Shown here in pieces: positions 47,591 through 59,624 of a stretch of 64,000 bases of DNA. This DNA comes from Heliopora coerulea (Eukaryota; Cnidaria; Anthozoa; Scleralcyonacea; Helioporidae). Both the position numbers and the translations under genes were made by a program. Every line of letters begins with the position of its first letter. Position 1 is the stretch's first letter. Location of the stretch: the NCBI GenBank assembly GCA_030142905.1, contig JASJOG010000299.1, positions 248,001 to 312,000 of the forward strand. Reading direction: 5' to 3'. The notes beneath the pieces were generated by a model that saw only the letters and a program-made list of their open reading frames with translations, was not told the origin of the DNA and made no database searches.

Positions 47591-47769
47591 CAGATGCTTT
47601 GGGCAACATACGGTGGGCTGTAAAACATGCACGTCCGGACATCAGGTTTCTTTCCGATGTACTCACGAAGATTAAGCAAATTTGGAACAACAAATCGCAA
47701 ACTGAAAAGCGAGCTCAGCGAGTACGTCGATTCAATGCCAAACAGTATTCTGGTTGTAATACAAGCTAA
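47591..47769 (+). CDS. possible exon, unknown
   Basis: An acceptor-like 'ttttcacctcag' precedes 47591. The frame reads DALGNIRWAVKHARPDIRFL, SDVLTKIKQIWNNKSQTEKR and AQRVRRFNAKQYSG before a stop at 47767. The composition is protein-like and basic, but no family is recognised and no partner exon is found. Confidence 0.25.
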
Positions 47770-48297
47770 AACAAAGGGATGGGCAAGCAGACATGAACCT
47801 ATTGTCAGCAGTATATTAGTGTTCTTTTAACGTGTATACCTTACAAAGAACAAAATCAAAGCCAATTGACAAAGGCTCTGTCATGTAGTTCTACTACCTC
47901 AGGTCAGGTTTTCTGTGAAGAACCACTTCATCTGATCACAGGGTAATTTGAAGTGTGCCAAATTCTGCGTAGGGATGACATGACCATATCATCCTAAATT
48001 TCATGCTTATAATTATGTAATTAAAAACAAGATATTCAATTATTTTCTAAGCAACCCTGCAAATGTTGTACTCAATGGTGATGCACAAACAAATCCAAAA
48101 TAATAACTCAAATTTATACTTTTATGGATTTCTCGAGGGAAAAGAATAATCAAAATTAAAATTAAGTCATACGTTCCTGTGATGACTCAAGCCCTGCCTT
48201 TGTTTTAAAACGTACAAGTGTTTTTTACCACTTGTCGGCAGAGTGACAACGCACCCCTTCTGCTGGTTCTAAATCACTTATACTGAGAGATCTAAAA

Positions 48298-48740
48298 TAG
48301 GGCGTATTTTACGAACCCTCGTTAGCCGCCAACCCGGGTCAGGACGCCAACTCGGATTGTTAATAAATTATGTTTACATTCGCCAGGGTTGCCTGCCATC
48401 CGAGTCTCGTTCACCCAAGATGGGGCGATCAAGTGGCTGACCCGGATTAGCGATCTTGCATTCTAGGTAAGAGAATGAACCCAGGTTGATACATCTACCA
48501 CCACTTTACTCGGACTCCGCTCAATTCAACTCGTGTTTACGCGAACATTCAAAAAAAAATTTCATACCTTCACACCCACGCCAACCTGGGTCAACCCATG
48601 TTTTCAATCGGGTTACCCGGCAAAGCGGGTTGACCCGGCTATCATGTAAACATTGACAGGAGTTTATTTGTACGCGGGTTAACCCGGGTTGACGACCTGA
48701 TTCGGCTTGACGACCCACCCGGTTTCGGGTAAACAGGCCC
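48298..48740. mobile_element. degenerate MITE rich in CCGGGT words
   Basis: The right end reads 'gggtaaacaggccc' followed by TTA, identical in its outer bases to the inverted left end of the Harbinger element at 18571. The left end 'agggcgtattttacgaacc' is a weaker match. Inside, 'gggtcaacccg' and 'acccgggttgac' alternate as imperfect inverted repeats. Confidence 0.5.
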
Positions 48741-48964
48741 TTAGAATGCCTCTTTTATGCAACAGGAATTATCAACCCGGCAAACTGGCATAAGATAACA
48801 CAGCCTAATCGGTTGCAACCGCTGTTTTTATTGTCACAGAAGACAATAGTTCAAAACAAAATCTTCCAAACAGAGTGACAGGGTCAATTCCATAGGTTTA
48901 TACAATTCCTAATTTGAGTGAGATGCTTCAAGGTTTGCTAATCTTTCAGCGCAGGGGTGACGGC

Positions 48965-49285
48965 AAAGGGGGGCTACAGCCCCTCTCTCGAGTTAAAATT
49001 AACTATTCCTCGGGGAATTTTGAGTGATGATAGCACATTTATTTATTGTACAACTATGAGCACTTGTTATTGATTTAACCAAGAAAGACAATACATGTAT
49101 ACCCTCTCTTTATGTCAAATGTACAAGTAAACTGTTTCAAGTCGGTTGTTGCGATTATTCTTGCGAAGAACAACAAGTTTTCTACCTTCACAAAAGGAAA
49201 TTATAAAGAAGGCGTGGTCCTGGCTCCTCTAGTGTAGCTCCCCTGTCGGGGACGTTAGTCCCTGCGTGGGGGAATTCCTGGCACC
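48965..49285 (+). repeat. dispersed repeat, copy B
   Basis: Second copy of the repeat at 885-1195, same orientation, with scattered indels. No coding capacity. Confidence 0.6.
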
Positions 49286-50007
49286 ACCACTGTTTCAGCA
49301 ATGATTTGGATTGTCTCGATAGACTTTATGACGACCTAATCAACATTTTGTGCAGTCACATTTTTAAAGGGCGGCCGACGTTTTAGCGTATGAGTTGCAA
49401 ACGAAATAGGCACAAGCGCAAGCAGGAGAGTAAATTGGTGAATAAAGCTGGGGGGATCTTTCGCAACAACAATTACAGTTTGAGTTCAAAAATAATGAGT
49501 GCTTGCATGGTAAGAGTTTAAGGCAACCAGGCATTGGTGTGAGGTTATTTGGTCAGGATCAAATAAAGCTAAATAATCGGAAAATGTTGAAATTGAAGCC
49601 AGGATTGCGCATATTTTAAAAGTTTTAATGATTGACACTGGCTAGGTAAAACGTTAAAAACACGTTGATAATAACTTTAGAAGACGTTTGAACAAACGGT
49701 TTAGTTCTTCGTGGGTTAAAATGAATAAATAATTAAAATTTAAAATGACACATATCAGTTCAAAGTTATGTAGATTAGTTAAAAAGGGATTTGTCAATAT
49801 CCGAGATATTTATATGGCCATTTCCTTACTGGCTGGTCCACCGCCACACCTGACGCCAGTTACTGCGGTCCTAAACGTAAAGATGAAAACTTAGACAACT
49901 GGGGACAACAAATACTCTGAATATTTTCAATATTAATTTATAGTATACAATATATCTTCTATTTCAACTAAAAGTACTTTTCATGTATTTGTATACTTAT
50001 CTTATAG
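49286..50007. other. no gene seen
   Basis: AT-rich intron-like sequence. Confidence 0.35.
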
Positions 50008-50062
50008 TAAAACCAACAACTGAAACAAATATCGAGGAAGGGGAAAGGCAGCAAGGGAAAAA
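50008..50062 (+). CDS. possible 55-bp exon
   Basis: Acceptor 'atcttatag' and a consensus donor GTAAGT bracket 55 bp that read KPTTETNIEEGERQQGKK in one frame. Short, polar exons of this kind are common in cnidarian genes. No partner is established. Confidence 0.3.
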
Positions 50063-50359
50063 GTAAGTGCACCAATGTTTACTATGATATTACTGCAATA
50101 ATTTATTCACTATAATAAGGGGATAAAGCTTAACTTGCTTCTGGGGAAGGAAATTATGGAATTCATTACTGTGAGGTCAATCAGTAATTTTTATATGGTC
50201 GAAGGGATACGTGGTGGCAGACATGGTGTTTTGGGAACGTTGTTAATTGCATCAAACTTTATAAGTACTTAGATAAGGTAGTTAATGCTATTTCCTTTCT
50301 GCTCAAAGGTAACATGAAGGATTGTCCAAATGTATTCGTTTTGTGATTTTATATTCAAC

Positions 50360-50418
50360 TTTAAGAAGTGTTACTGAACGTGACTGCTGTCCATTGCGAT
50401 TGATGGTTGCACGAGAGT
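50360..50418 (+). repeat. local duplicated segment, first copy
   Basis: 'tgtccattgcgat(t/a)g' followed by 'tggttgcacgag' recurs at 51711-51770 with about 75-80 percent identity over 60 bp. No open frame is conserved between copies. Confidence 0.55.
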
Positions 50419-51710
50419 GATCCAATCACTCTGAGGGATTTTCGATAATCACCAGTGTAATTATACCAACGTACTATATACACCTTCACATTGGTGAACA
50501 ATTAACTACCCTTTATTGTCATACCATAAAAAGTGTATAGTTATAACAATTGTGGGGCTCTTGTTCAAAACCGGGATACTTTCGAGGAGGAAACTGACAT
50601 TTTATGCTGAAGAGGCTAAAGTCCCCGATCGGTTGCTAAACGGTGTGGTTGGTGGAAAATCATAAGAATCTAAAATGATTGCCAATCATTTTTATATCCG
50701 TTTTATGAAACGGAATCTTTTCTCTTGTTATAAAATAGTTGCCTAGTAGTAACGAGGTTTTACTCAATTTTCTAGAATTAAATCACAAAAGTGCCCCCTT
50801 TTGTCAGTGACCCCCACTTTTGAGGTGCTTCCGTGGCCTATGGTGATTGGAAAACGATTATAAGTATTTTTGTAACAAATTTTTGTAAAATATCTCTCTG
50901 CAGTCTGCGCTACTTCTAAACCCTTTGGATCTTTTCCTAAGATTTTCCTCTAAAAATTATGGATTTTTCCCAGATGGGAGAGAGGATAGCTTTCCCAACA
51001 TAGGGCCTGTAGCCTTTCTGCCACCTTCCCCAGGATGACTATTCCTTGGATATGTCATAACGAGTAAAAAGCACTATCCATGCTTTGAATCACCAAAGCT
51101 AATTTTTTAATAATTTTTTATCCATCGAAATGCGTCTTATGCACCTATGGCGAATTTTCCGTCCGTAAAATCTTAATTCGATTGTGAAAGAGTGAATGGC
51201 TGTGTTTACTAGTAAGGTTTTATCTGATGGATATGTTATGTGGGCTTTGTACAACTGACCCCAGTTTCTTAGTGTTAACCAACTTTCAAGTTAACTAACA
51301 GCGATAAAGAAGATCTGGTAATTGCACTTTCGCACAGTTTGGCTGCTGCGCAAATATATCGTAAGAGGGGGAAGATGTCATGTCCTGCCTCCCAAATTAG
51401 AGAGCGAAATGGGTAAATCCCAGAGATGGAAGGGAATCCCCTATGACAAGAGCCAATAAAATGCAATTTTTTGTCCCACCATGAAGATATCGTCAGCCTT
51501 GATCATAAATATGCAAACAAATCAAATTTCAAGGTCAAGCACTATTTCACGTATGATCGAAGACGAAGGAGGAAGCAGACGGGGTCACAAGCAAATATTT
51601 GTTGTTTCGTTGAGCCTTATCAGCACTTAGGTAAAGCATTTAATCGTGTTTGCCTTCAAGTTAAAGCTAACGAAAAAGTTTCCCGAATTGTCGTGGATTT
51701 GTGAGCGTAT

Positions 51711-51770
51711 GCTTAAGAAGGGTCACTGAAGGCAATGGTTGTCCATTGCGATAGTTGGTTGCACGAGGGT
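51711..51770 (+). repeat. local duplicated segment, second copy
   Basis: Partner of 50360-50418. The preceding 'cttaagaag' is also shared. Confidence 0.55.
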
Positions 51771-52187
51771 TATAAGCAACTGAAGTGACAGACCAAGTTA
51801 AAGCTCGAAATCGTCCTTACTATCTAACAAAAGAGCTTCATCCGTGGAATTTAATTTTTTTGGAGTCGATAACCTTTTTAATCTGGAAAAATTGAAATTT
51901 ATGCAAAGAATGAATAAAAAATTTCAAGCTCCATTAAAGTTAAACCAAGATTTCCAGTTTGTTGCTACTACATGTATTACAGAGCTAGACACACCTAAAA
52001 GAATGCAACTGTTAATAAGCAGTCGAATGGCCTCTTGAGAAACGAGAGTTTGGCTAATATAACCATCGAATTCTGCACCAAATTGGTCGAAATAACCATT
52101 TTTCATCTTCACGTAGGAAGTGGAGTACAGGAATGAGGTGAAGATTCGTATAGAATGTACTATCGATGAATTGCGAAATTCAGACCT

Positions 52188-52330
52188 CTCGATAGAATGT
52201 TCTACTCCCCGCTCTAAATTTAGCCCTCAAAATTTTCGACGGCAAAAGGCAATTGCCGCCGATAATGCCGCCGAAAATGAAATTATCGACGGCAATTTTT
52301 TGCCGTCGAAGATTTTTTTGCTTATTGCCT
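52188..52330. repeat. TCGACGGCAA hairpin cluster, first copy
   Basis: Contains 'tcgacggcaa', a 4-T loop and 'ttgccgtcga', followed by 'agattt'. Several 'gccgccgat' words precede it. The same hairpin recurs at about 52839-52865. Confidence 0.75.
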
Positions 52331-52789
52331 ACTGAATCTCATCAATTCTTCTAAGAAACTCAAGTGCTATGTTATGAACAAATGAGTATCTACAGATTTT
52401 CTGAATTTTATTCCTCATCATTGCTCGACGATAATAAGTGTTTCCATGGCGACGTTAAATACTGTTGTTTACTAACAAGTGGATCTTACGTATTGCCTTA
52501 CATAAAGTACTTACGATGAGTACTGAGAAAAGGAATCCACAACTATTGAGACGATTGATCCAAATTTGCTTCCTGATTCTCATTCTTATTCTGAATCAGA
52601 ATCTCAAACAGACGAGGATTAATTAAGATGAACTGATGTTTGTTCATTGACATTGTTCTTTTTACTTGCGTATTTGTTAGTAATAACAACGTTTAGTACA
52701 ACTAGTTATACATTAAAATGGGAAAATTTTAAGTTGTTTTCTTATTATTCAGCTGCTTACGACATATCTTTTAGAATTCCCCTAACAAT

Positions 52790-52870
52790 AAACCCGAGGG
52801 AAATAATTGCCGTCGAGTTGCCGCCGAACTCTAAAATATCGACGGCAATTTTTTGCCGTCGAAGATTTGG
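52790..52870. repeat. TCGACGGCAA hairpin cluster, second copy
   Basis: Same 10-bp stem and T loop as at 52288-52315, with identical flanks 'aat/atatcgacgg' and 'gtcgaagatt'. Confidence 0.75.
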
Positions 52871-53310
52871 AGAAATGTCGAGGGCTGTAAATTTGACTAT
52901 TGCAATTTCCTAGTTCCGTTTGAACTTCTACTATCGATGAAGTTCAACTTTTACGACTTGTTAGCTAAGACGATGATTTTCCACCTGGCTTTCTGTTAGA
53001 TTTGATTGCCATCAAATTAAGAAGGCGAAAAGCATCTCAGCAATAGATAATTTTTTATCTATAAACCTGGAGTTAACCAGTTAGTTAGGTCTGTATTTGA
53101 TTTCATGATTGTATCACAGGGCTTACGGCGTGGTGCTATATAAATGGAATGTTTCATGCTTAAAGTTTAAATTCTAAGATATTAGTGATATAAATACCAC
53201 AGTATGACAAAGTAAACAGACTTTATGGGTAATAATGCATGATTTATTGTAAGTAAACTTCATAAATTAAAGCAATGTACAGATGTTAAGGCTGGTTTCA
53301 ATGTTACAGG

Positions 53311-53386
53311 ACCAAACCTGTTGTGAAAGTGTCAAAGACTTCCATCTGCAACATCTGCGATGCCCCAAGAAAAGCAGGAAAAAAAT
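53311..53386 (+). CDS. possible exon with Cys motif
   Basis: After an acceptor-like 'caatgttacag' the frame reads TKPVVKVSKTSICNICDAPR and KAGKK before a TGA. C-x2-C within ICNIC suggests a zinc site. No donor is clear. Confidence 0.25.
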
Positions 53387-53549
53387 GAAGTGTTTCTATT
53401 TGACTGCAATACAGAAAACTGACTGCAATCAACCCCATATTTTAAGTTTAAGGACACCGTTCTTAAACCCCTCCCAACCAGAAGGCACTCCTTGATGAGC
53501 AAAATTGTTTACCAATAGTTACTGATAAAAATATGAAAGGTTATTCCAG

Positions 53550-53727
53550 TGTCACACAGGACGTCCACCCAAGCGTGATGGAAGTTCTATCATGAAAGAT
53601 ATAAATGAGTATGCGGTATATATTACTTCGTGGCCGGGAATTAAAGAAAGAAGTAAACATTCAGTTGTCCAAGATGACCAAACTTTTCTTAAACAACTAG
53701 ATTTTAAGAGGTGGTTCCGCACTTGAC
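53550..53727 (+). CDS. possible terminal exon, unknown
   Basis: Acceptor 'ggttattccag' precedes 53550. The frame reads CHTGRPPKRDGSSIMKDINE, then EYAVYITSWPGIKERSKHS and ends KQLDFKRWFRT with TGA at 53725. The peptide looks protein-like and lies close after the Cys-motif stretch, so both may be exons of one plus-strand gene. Confidence 0.3.
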
Positions 53728-56700
53728 CACAAAATTTCAAGCTTACCTCTTGTTTTCCAAGGTAAAAAGGGTAAACTAGGTCTAAATTAAGATTTCTAGA
53801 TTTCTCCGTGAGTAATGTACTAGGATTTTTAACATCAGGAATTCGGTAACCACACGTTTTTATTTCTGAAGGCCAGTTTTACATTGTTAAGCCAACATAT
53901 TAACCAAGAGTTTCTTAAGCTTTTTCGATCAGACTTTCCTGTCAAGGACCATGGATAGCATTTGCCTGAGCTCTAGTAAAGAAATAATGGCGACATACAT
54001 AAAACTACAGCAGCAGCAGATCAAGGGGGAGGGTTTAGGGGGCTTAAACACCACCTTTGAGCAGCCAAACAATTTGAGGTTTTCTTGCCATTGTCCCTAC
54101 GTTTATATAATAAACTTTGTTTGCATATTTTTTCTCTAATTGTAAACCCATTTAAGTGATGAAGGAACCTCCCCACTTAAAAACCTACAACAATCAGTGA
54201 TCTGGTTAACCACCCTCTCCTCAAAAACCTGAAGCCAGATCTGGCATACCAAACACCCCCTTCTGCAAAATCCTAGATTCGCACCAGTACAGTAATATTG
54301 AAGAGTTACATGTAAAGTTGAGATTAATATTAATATAGTTAAGTATTATTAGTGCACATGATTTTCATACTTTAACATTCAGAAAAAAGTTGTTGTGCCC
54401 AAACAGACATCAAACAAGTAACATCTGATCACTGCATGGCAAGATTCTCAAACAATAGGGGTTCAAAAATTCAGATGGTTGGGGTAAGGTTACCGTGTGG
54501 GCTGGTTTATAATTAGTGGGGCAGATGGACTGTATGAAGTTTGGGAAGTCTCAATAAATCAATCAGTTGTTTGACTTAAGTACACACAATGAGTAACTGA
54601 TATGTCAATACACAAGACTTACCAGTACACCTGTTCTCCGTCAATTATAAACTATAATGTAGTGCACATAGTTTAACATGACCCATCACTCTACAATCCT
54701 AGTTTGTTTTTTTTGTAGCTAAATGTTTGGAGAATCTAGTTAGTGATAAGGTTTCATGTTCATTTATGGTGTGTGGTAATGAAACCTATTCACAGAATTA
54801 ACCCTCCCACACCTAAAGGCAATATTTTTTATTTTATTCTTGTAATAGCAATGCAACCTGATTTTGTTGAGCAGAAGGAGGGTGCTTACCAGTTGTCAGC
54901 AATGCATTAAAACTGTCTCCATTATGGCAATCCATTGTTGCTTTTTGGTAACCTTCTCATTTAAATCCTGCTAATTCGAGGCAAGCGAATAGAGAGCATG
55001 GGTTCATTGTCAGGGTAGGAAGAGGTTGAAGCTTAAGAAGTTGGCACAAACATGTGAGATAAAATGTCAAGCAAGTAAAAACAGATGTGTACCGAGAAAA
55101 ACAGCTTAACAATATACTGCAGTACAGATTCCACAGGCAAAGTGGCAATTTTAACAACCACAACAAAATAGACAGTTGACGAGGGAATAACAATTGCAAT
55201 GTTCTCTTGGATCGCAGGAATAGTACAGTCCATTAAGACATGTACTGGGATCAAAATAGCATTCTTCAACACAGTAAAAGTATACAGCATTTTCTTTTTC
55301 ATTGTACTATGAATAGTGACTTTTGTATGCTTGTATGTACAGAATGTTGAAGTATGTTTAATCCATACACACCATTTGAAATTCAGCTTCCCAGAATTAA
55401 CTCTTTCCTTTCTTAGGTTACACTTCAGGAGTTACACTTCTTGAAATGGTGCAGTTGTTATCATTCACCATTGACATTCATAGAATCATGGTTGTTTCTC
55501 TAATGCTCTCTCCAGTATTGGCAACTTTGTCATTAATTTTTGTTCTTGGAGAGCAGCATATGAGTCAATTCAAGTAATGAATGGAAACAGGTCACACATA
55601 CTTGATTTTGTATCTGTCATTGCCAGAATTCCAAACCTTTTTGCTTGCATGCTCTTTTTACTCATGAATAAGGTTTTTGTAAATTTTTAAACATCTACTT
55701 GACTCTTCTAGTTGTTTATTTTTTTAAATCTGGGGAATATTTGTCAGAAGATTTGGGCAAGTCTTTGATAACTTAGGTCTCTTGTGTTTGCTTCAAAATC
55801 CAGTTTGCTTGTGAAAAACAATGAAGGAAGCACAAGTACATGTAGACACCAGAGCAAGCACAAGAAAAAGGGAAAATTTCCTTCACATTGTTCTTGAGAA
55901 ATGATGAACAATAAATGGTGACATTATACTGATTTTGACTAATTCAAAACTTGTAAGCTTTGTGTTGACATTATTACTTGCTATACTGCAAAACTAAAAA
56001 GTAAACTCTTTAAACTCGAAACTTTTTACTTGTTCTTACAGATTTAATAATCTATGCATGAATAAAAATCTAAGGCTGGATTGCAGTTTAACAAAACCAC
56101 CTTGTGGCCAGTCTTTGTTCCAGACTCAGAACACAAATGAGGCAGCTTTTGGCAGCAGGAAAGTTGCACACCCCAAATAATGTGAAAATATTTGATTATA
56201 TGGAATTAAAAAGATAAAGAGTATCATAAGGAGGGGAAAGCAATCTTTATTCTTATGATCCACATTTAATTAGGGTTAGGGTTAGGGAAAGGATTCAGAG
56301 ATGAAGTTTAGGCATAAGGTTTAGGGATAATGTTTAGAGGTTGGGTTTTGGTTCTTGTGTGGAAGTAAATCCAAAACATTGGTGGTGAAACAATGATGTC
56401 AGTGGGATCTTCACCAGTACATGTAGGTGAATGAGTAACCCTTTTTGGAGTAAACATTCTTGTGACATTTTCTAGCCTTATCTTTTTTAAATCAGCAGTG
56501 ACAGTATCTTGGTAAGCTATTGGGATTTTAGACCCACTTGTAGAACACTGAGCTTTGCTGTATAAATATCATGCCAAAAGCTCATTCTATTGTTTACTGA
56601 GCCAATGGTAAAAGACCAACAGCAACATGGCTCTGCTAAACTGTAGTACTGTACTACAAAATATAAAAAGTCCTCACAGATTGTTCCTGCACTTTTTTAT

Positions 56701-58079
56701 ATGTATCATAATATTCCCATTTCAAGTAGGTCTATAGAATATTGCATAAAATCAAAGCAGCCATTTTAGGCACCAGTCTTCTGTGTTCATTTCCAATTGC
56801 ATGCTAACTTTACACTTTTCAATTATAAGATTTGGCATTCTCAGGAAAACCTGACACTTCCAGATTTCAGTAGCTTACATAACTTTATTTTGATATCTTA
56901 AATTGAATCAATTGCACATTAGATAAGAATGACAGTCAACATCATGGTACTCCATTTATTCACCAAACAGTTGATCCAAAAACTTATTTTGCCAATTTCA
57001 TTCTTTTAAAAGCTCTTCTTTATTTCATTTAATTATTAAACATTATGACCACCAATGTCCAATGAAAGTTGTGTACAAATTGATCACATGGGTCTGCAAT
57101 TTGGATACTAAAATGATGTAATGTATCAAATGTCACTGCAGTTAGCAGACCCAAGTAAGGCACAGACCATTCTGCTAGCTCACTAAATCTAATATACACC
57201 CTTATCCTAACTAGTCAGTGACACAGTGGGTCTGCTAAACTGCAGTCTCTCTGGCAATTGTATGGCTATCACTGTGTTTTTATGATTTGATAGTTACCAT
57301 TTTGTTACCATGACTTAGAAGAGTCCATCACAATATTTAATTGCACTAGATTTGCAGTGTCACAGGTTTCATTGCCACTTGAAGGCCCAAAAACTGCATG
57401 TTTTGCAACTGTTTCTGGATGTGTCTTAAAATGTATGATATCATCACTTAAAAATTTATTTTCACTTAATATGGATATCATCACTACACTCTACTTTGTC
57501 ACAAGGACCATAAGGATTCATCAGGATCAAGTGCGTGGCAAAGGGGGCCACTTGCCGGCTACGTTGGAATATGACTAATGTCCAAGAATAATTTTGTTAC
57601 TATTTTTGTACTTAAGACGTATTCTACCATTTTGCATTTCATCCACATGGCATTCTAACATTCTAACACTTTGCATTTAAAACAATAATAATTAAATGTT
57701 TTTTTGATTTTTGCAATAAGTGCGAAAAAGAATGTTGTGTAAGATGAGAAGATACCCTTTCCAAAAAGATTATTTGAAGTGTTAATGTGCACTGAACCGT
57801 GAAAGCGTGAACTGCACGAGCCAAATGATTTAGTTCATTATCAATATGAGGCAGAAGAGTGTCGCACTGATGAACTTTTCCAGTACATGGGAACTGTTTA
57901 AAACTGAATACAAACCACGCTCTTGTCGAACAATAACATTCTGTTCTCATTTCATTCGTTATGTCAAGTGAAATCGATGAATTTCGTCTTGGAAGTGTAC
58001 ATGCACATGTTGATGTTTCACAAATAAATGAAGGATTACAGGTTGATCGTAGCAACTAAAATTAACTGTTAACTTCGGC
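53728..58079. other. long gene-poor stretch
   Basis: AT-rich, intron-like. 56271-56345 holds two perfect 'ttaggg' units plus degenerate 'tttaggg'-like units (interstitial telomere-like sequence). No exon supported. Confidence 0.5.
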
Positions 58080-58390
58080 ACCTTGATTGAACATTCATTG
58101 TCTAAGATATAAAAATAAATTTCACTGACCTTGTGAACATTAATCTGAAATTCACGTACTCTCCCCTCATTCTTCCTGAGAGATTTCAATGGCTGAAACT
58201 GCTTGGCATTCTCTGCTCGACTCTAGCGTTCATTGAATTGCATAAATAGAGACGTTTGCAGACGGGCGACTGATGTCGATAGTAGAATAGCGAGTTGTTT
58301 GAAGTATACAATTTAGTAGCAACTCATGTAAAATGGTTACTTGGCGGAATGTAGTTGAAATTTAGTATAAGAAAACTGCAAGAGCAACGT
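58080..58390. repeat. tandem duplication, first copy
   Basis: Matches 58905-59150 in the same orientation ('ccttgtgaacattaatctga', 'gttgtttgaagtatacaatt', 'aaaatggttac', 'aagaaaactgca'). The first copy is followed by a coding fragment; the second is not. Confidence 0.8.
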
Positions 58391-58419
58391 AGTGTGAAAG
58401 GAATGCGAAACGAAACTTT

Positions 58420-58644
58420 TTATTTCCCGACATCAATGTAGGTGACGGACGGCCATAACTCAACGTCGTCTTTCCACTCTTTTCGTGGAATCTCAAAAGG
58501 ATCACTACCTTCAATTAGCTCTAACTTTTTGGCATATCTTTCCTTTGATGCTTTGTCAGTGATTGATGCATAATAACCCGGTAAATATCCCTTTTCTGCG
58601 TTTTTTTTCGACATATTTCGATAGACAACTTGAAAGAAAACCAT
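58420..58644 (-). pseudogene. N-terminal exon fragment of a YqaJ/SWIM-type transposon protein
   Basis: On the minus strand an ATG at 58644 (or 58614) encodes MSKKNAEKGYLPGYYA, then KERYAKKLELIEGSDPFEIP and RKEWKDDVELWPSVTYIDV. The late D-P-[FY]-E-I-P-R-x-E-W-x-D-D-V-x-L-W-P-x-V-T-Y pattern is what I remember from proteins encoded by ISL2EU-type transposons with SWIM and YqaJ nuclease domains. Only the first exon is here, and the following bases are not a good donor. Confidence 0.55.
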
Positions 58645-58769
58645 GTGTTTACAAACGCGACTACGCGAGTTGTCCCCCAGGAGCCTGGTACCTAACGGTA
58701 TGTTAATGAAAGTATGACGTCAATGCAAGGGGTCTATTGGCAACGTTGTGTCTTCTCGCACATGCTCAG

Positions 58770-58866
58770 TTAAAAAAAAACCCAAAAAACAAAACATAAA
58801 AATAAAATAAAGTAATAACTAAAAAAAACAAACAAACAAAAAAAAAAACCAACAAAAAAACAAAAA
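58770..58866 (+). repeat. A-rich low-complexity tract
   Basis: A-runs broken by single C or T ('aaacaaacaaacaaaa'), inverse in character to the T-rich tract at 1728-1793. It separates the two tandem copies. Confidence 0.8.
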
Positions 58867-58904
58867 CGTAAGACCTCTTCATGAATAACATTTAGCATCG
58901 ACGG

Positions 58905-59150
58905 TGTTATATATAAAAATAAATTTAGCTGACCTTGTGAACATTAATCTGAAATTTGCGTTCCCTCATTCCTGGAACTGTTTGGCATTCTCAATCGCAT
59001 GCGTTTGCGAATGGGCGACTGTTACCCGCAGTAGGATAGCAAGTTGTTTGAAGTATACAATTGAGTAGTAACTCACATAAAATGGTTACGTGGCGGAATG
59101 TTGTTGAAGTTTACTATAAGAAAACTGCAGTCTGCAGGAGCAACGCATGA
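58905..59150. repeat. tandem duplication, second copy
   Basis: Second copy of 58080-58390, with the coding fragment missing. A shared 'cacatgctcagt' end follows at 58757 and 59262. Confidence 0.8.
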
Positions 59151-59466
59151 GCACTTTACCGGTTTAGAATTCTAAAATTTAGAAACTTAGAGGGTGCGCA
59201 ACGGAACTTATTTTTTGATGATCAGCCGACAGCCTATCGGGGAAACATTGTGTCTTGCGGCACATGCTCAGTGGACAAAAAAAATAATAATAGTACAAAA
59301 ATTAACATATTAATAAAATAAATACAAAAAATCATAAGAGCTCATATTGGAAAATTTCAATTAGCATGAATAATTTAAAATTATCGTACTTATATTCATA
59401 AGTTCATATTCCTGAACTGGGGCTCCCACATTGAAACAGCGTGGATTTTCGGGTGTAGATGAAGCT

Positions 59467-59510
59467 GGAGTTCCCGTGCGGGTGGACCGGAGTTCCCGTG
59501 CGGGTGGACC
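59467..59510 (+). repeat. exact 22-bp tandem duplication
   Basis: Two perfect 22-bp copies beginning 'ggagttcccgtgcgggtgga' in a locally GC-rich stretch upstream of the ankyrin exon. Confidence 0.9.
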
Positions 59511-59624
59511 GGTGCGGGGTGGGACTCTGCTCCCGTGAAACCCTATCCGTTGAGGGGGGTAAGGGAGGAGTAGAGATGGAGACTCCAGTTTTAAAATTTT
59601 GAATGTGCATGTTTGAATAGGAAA

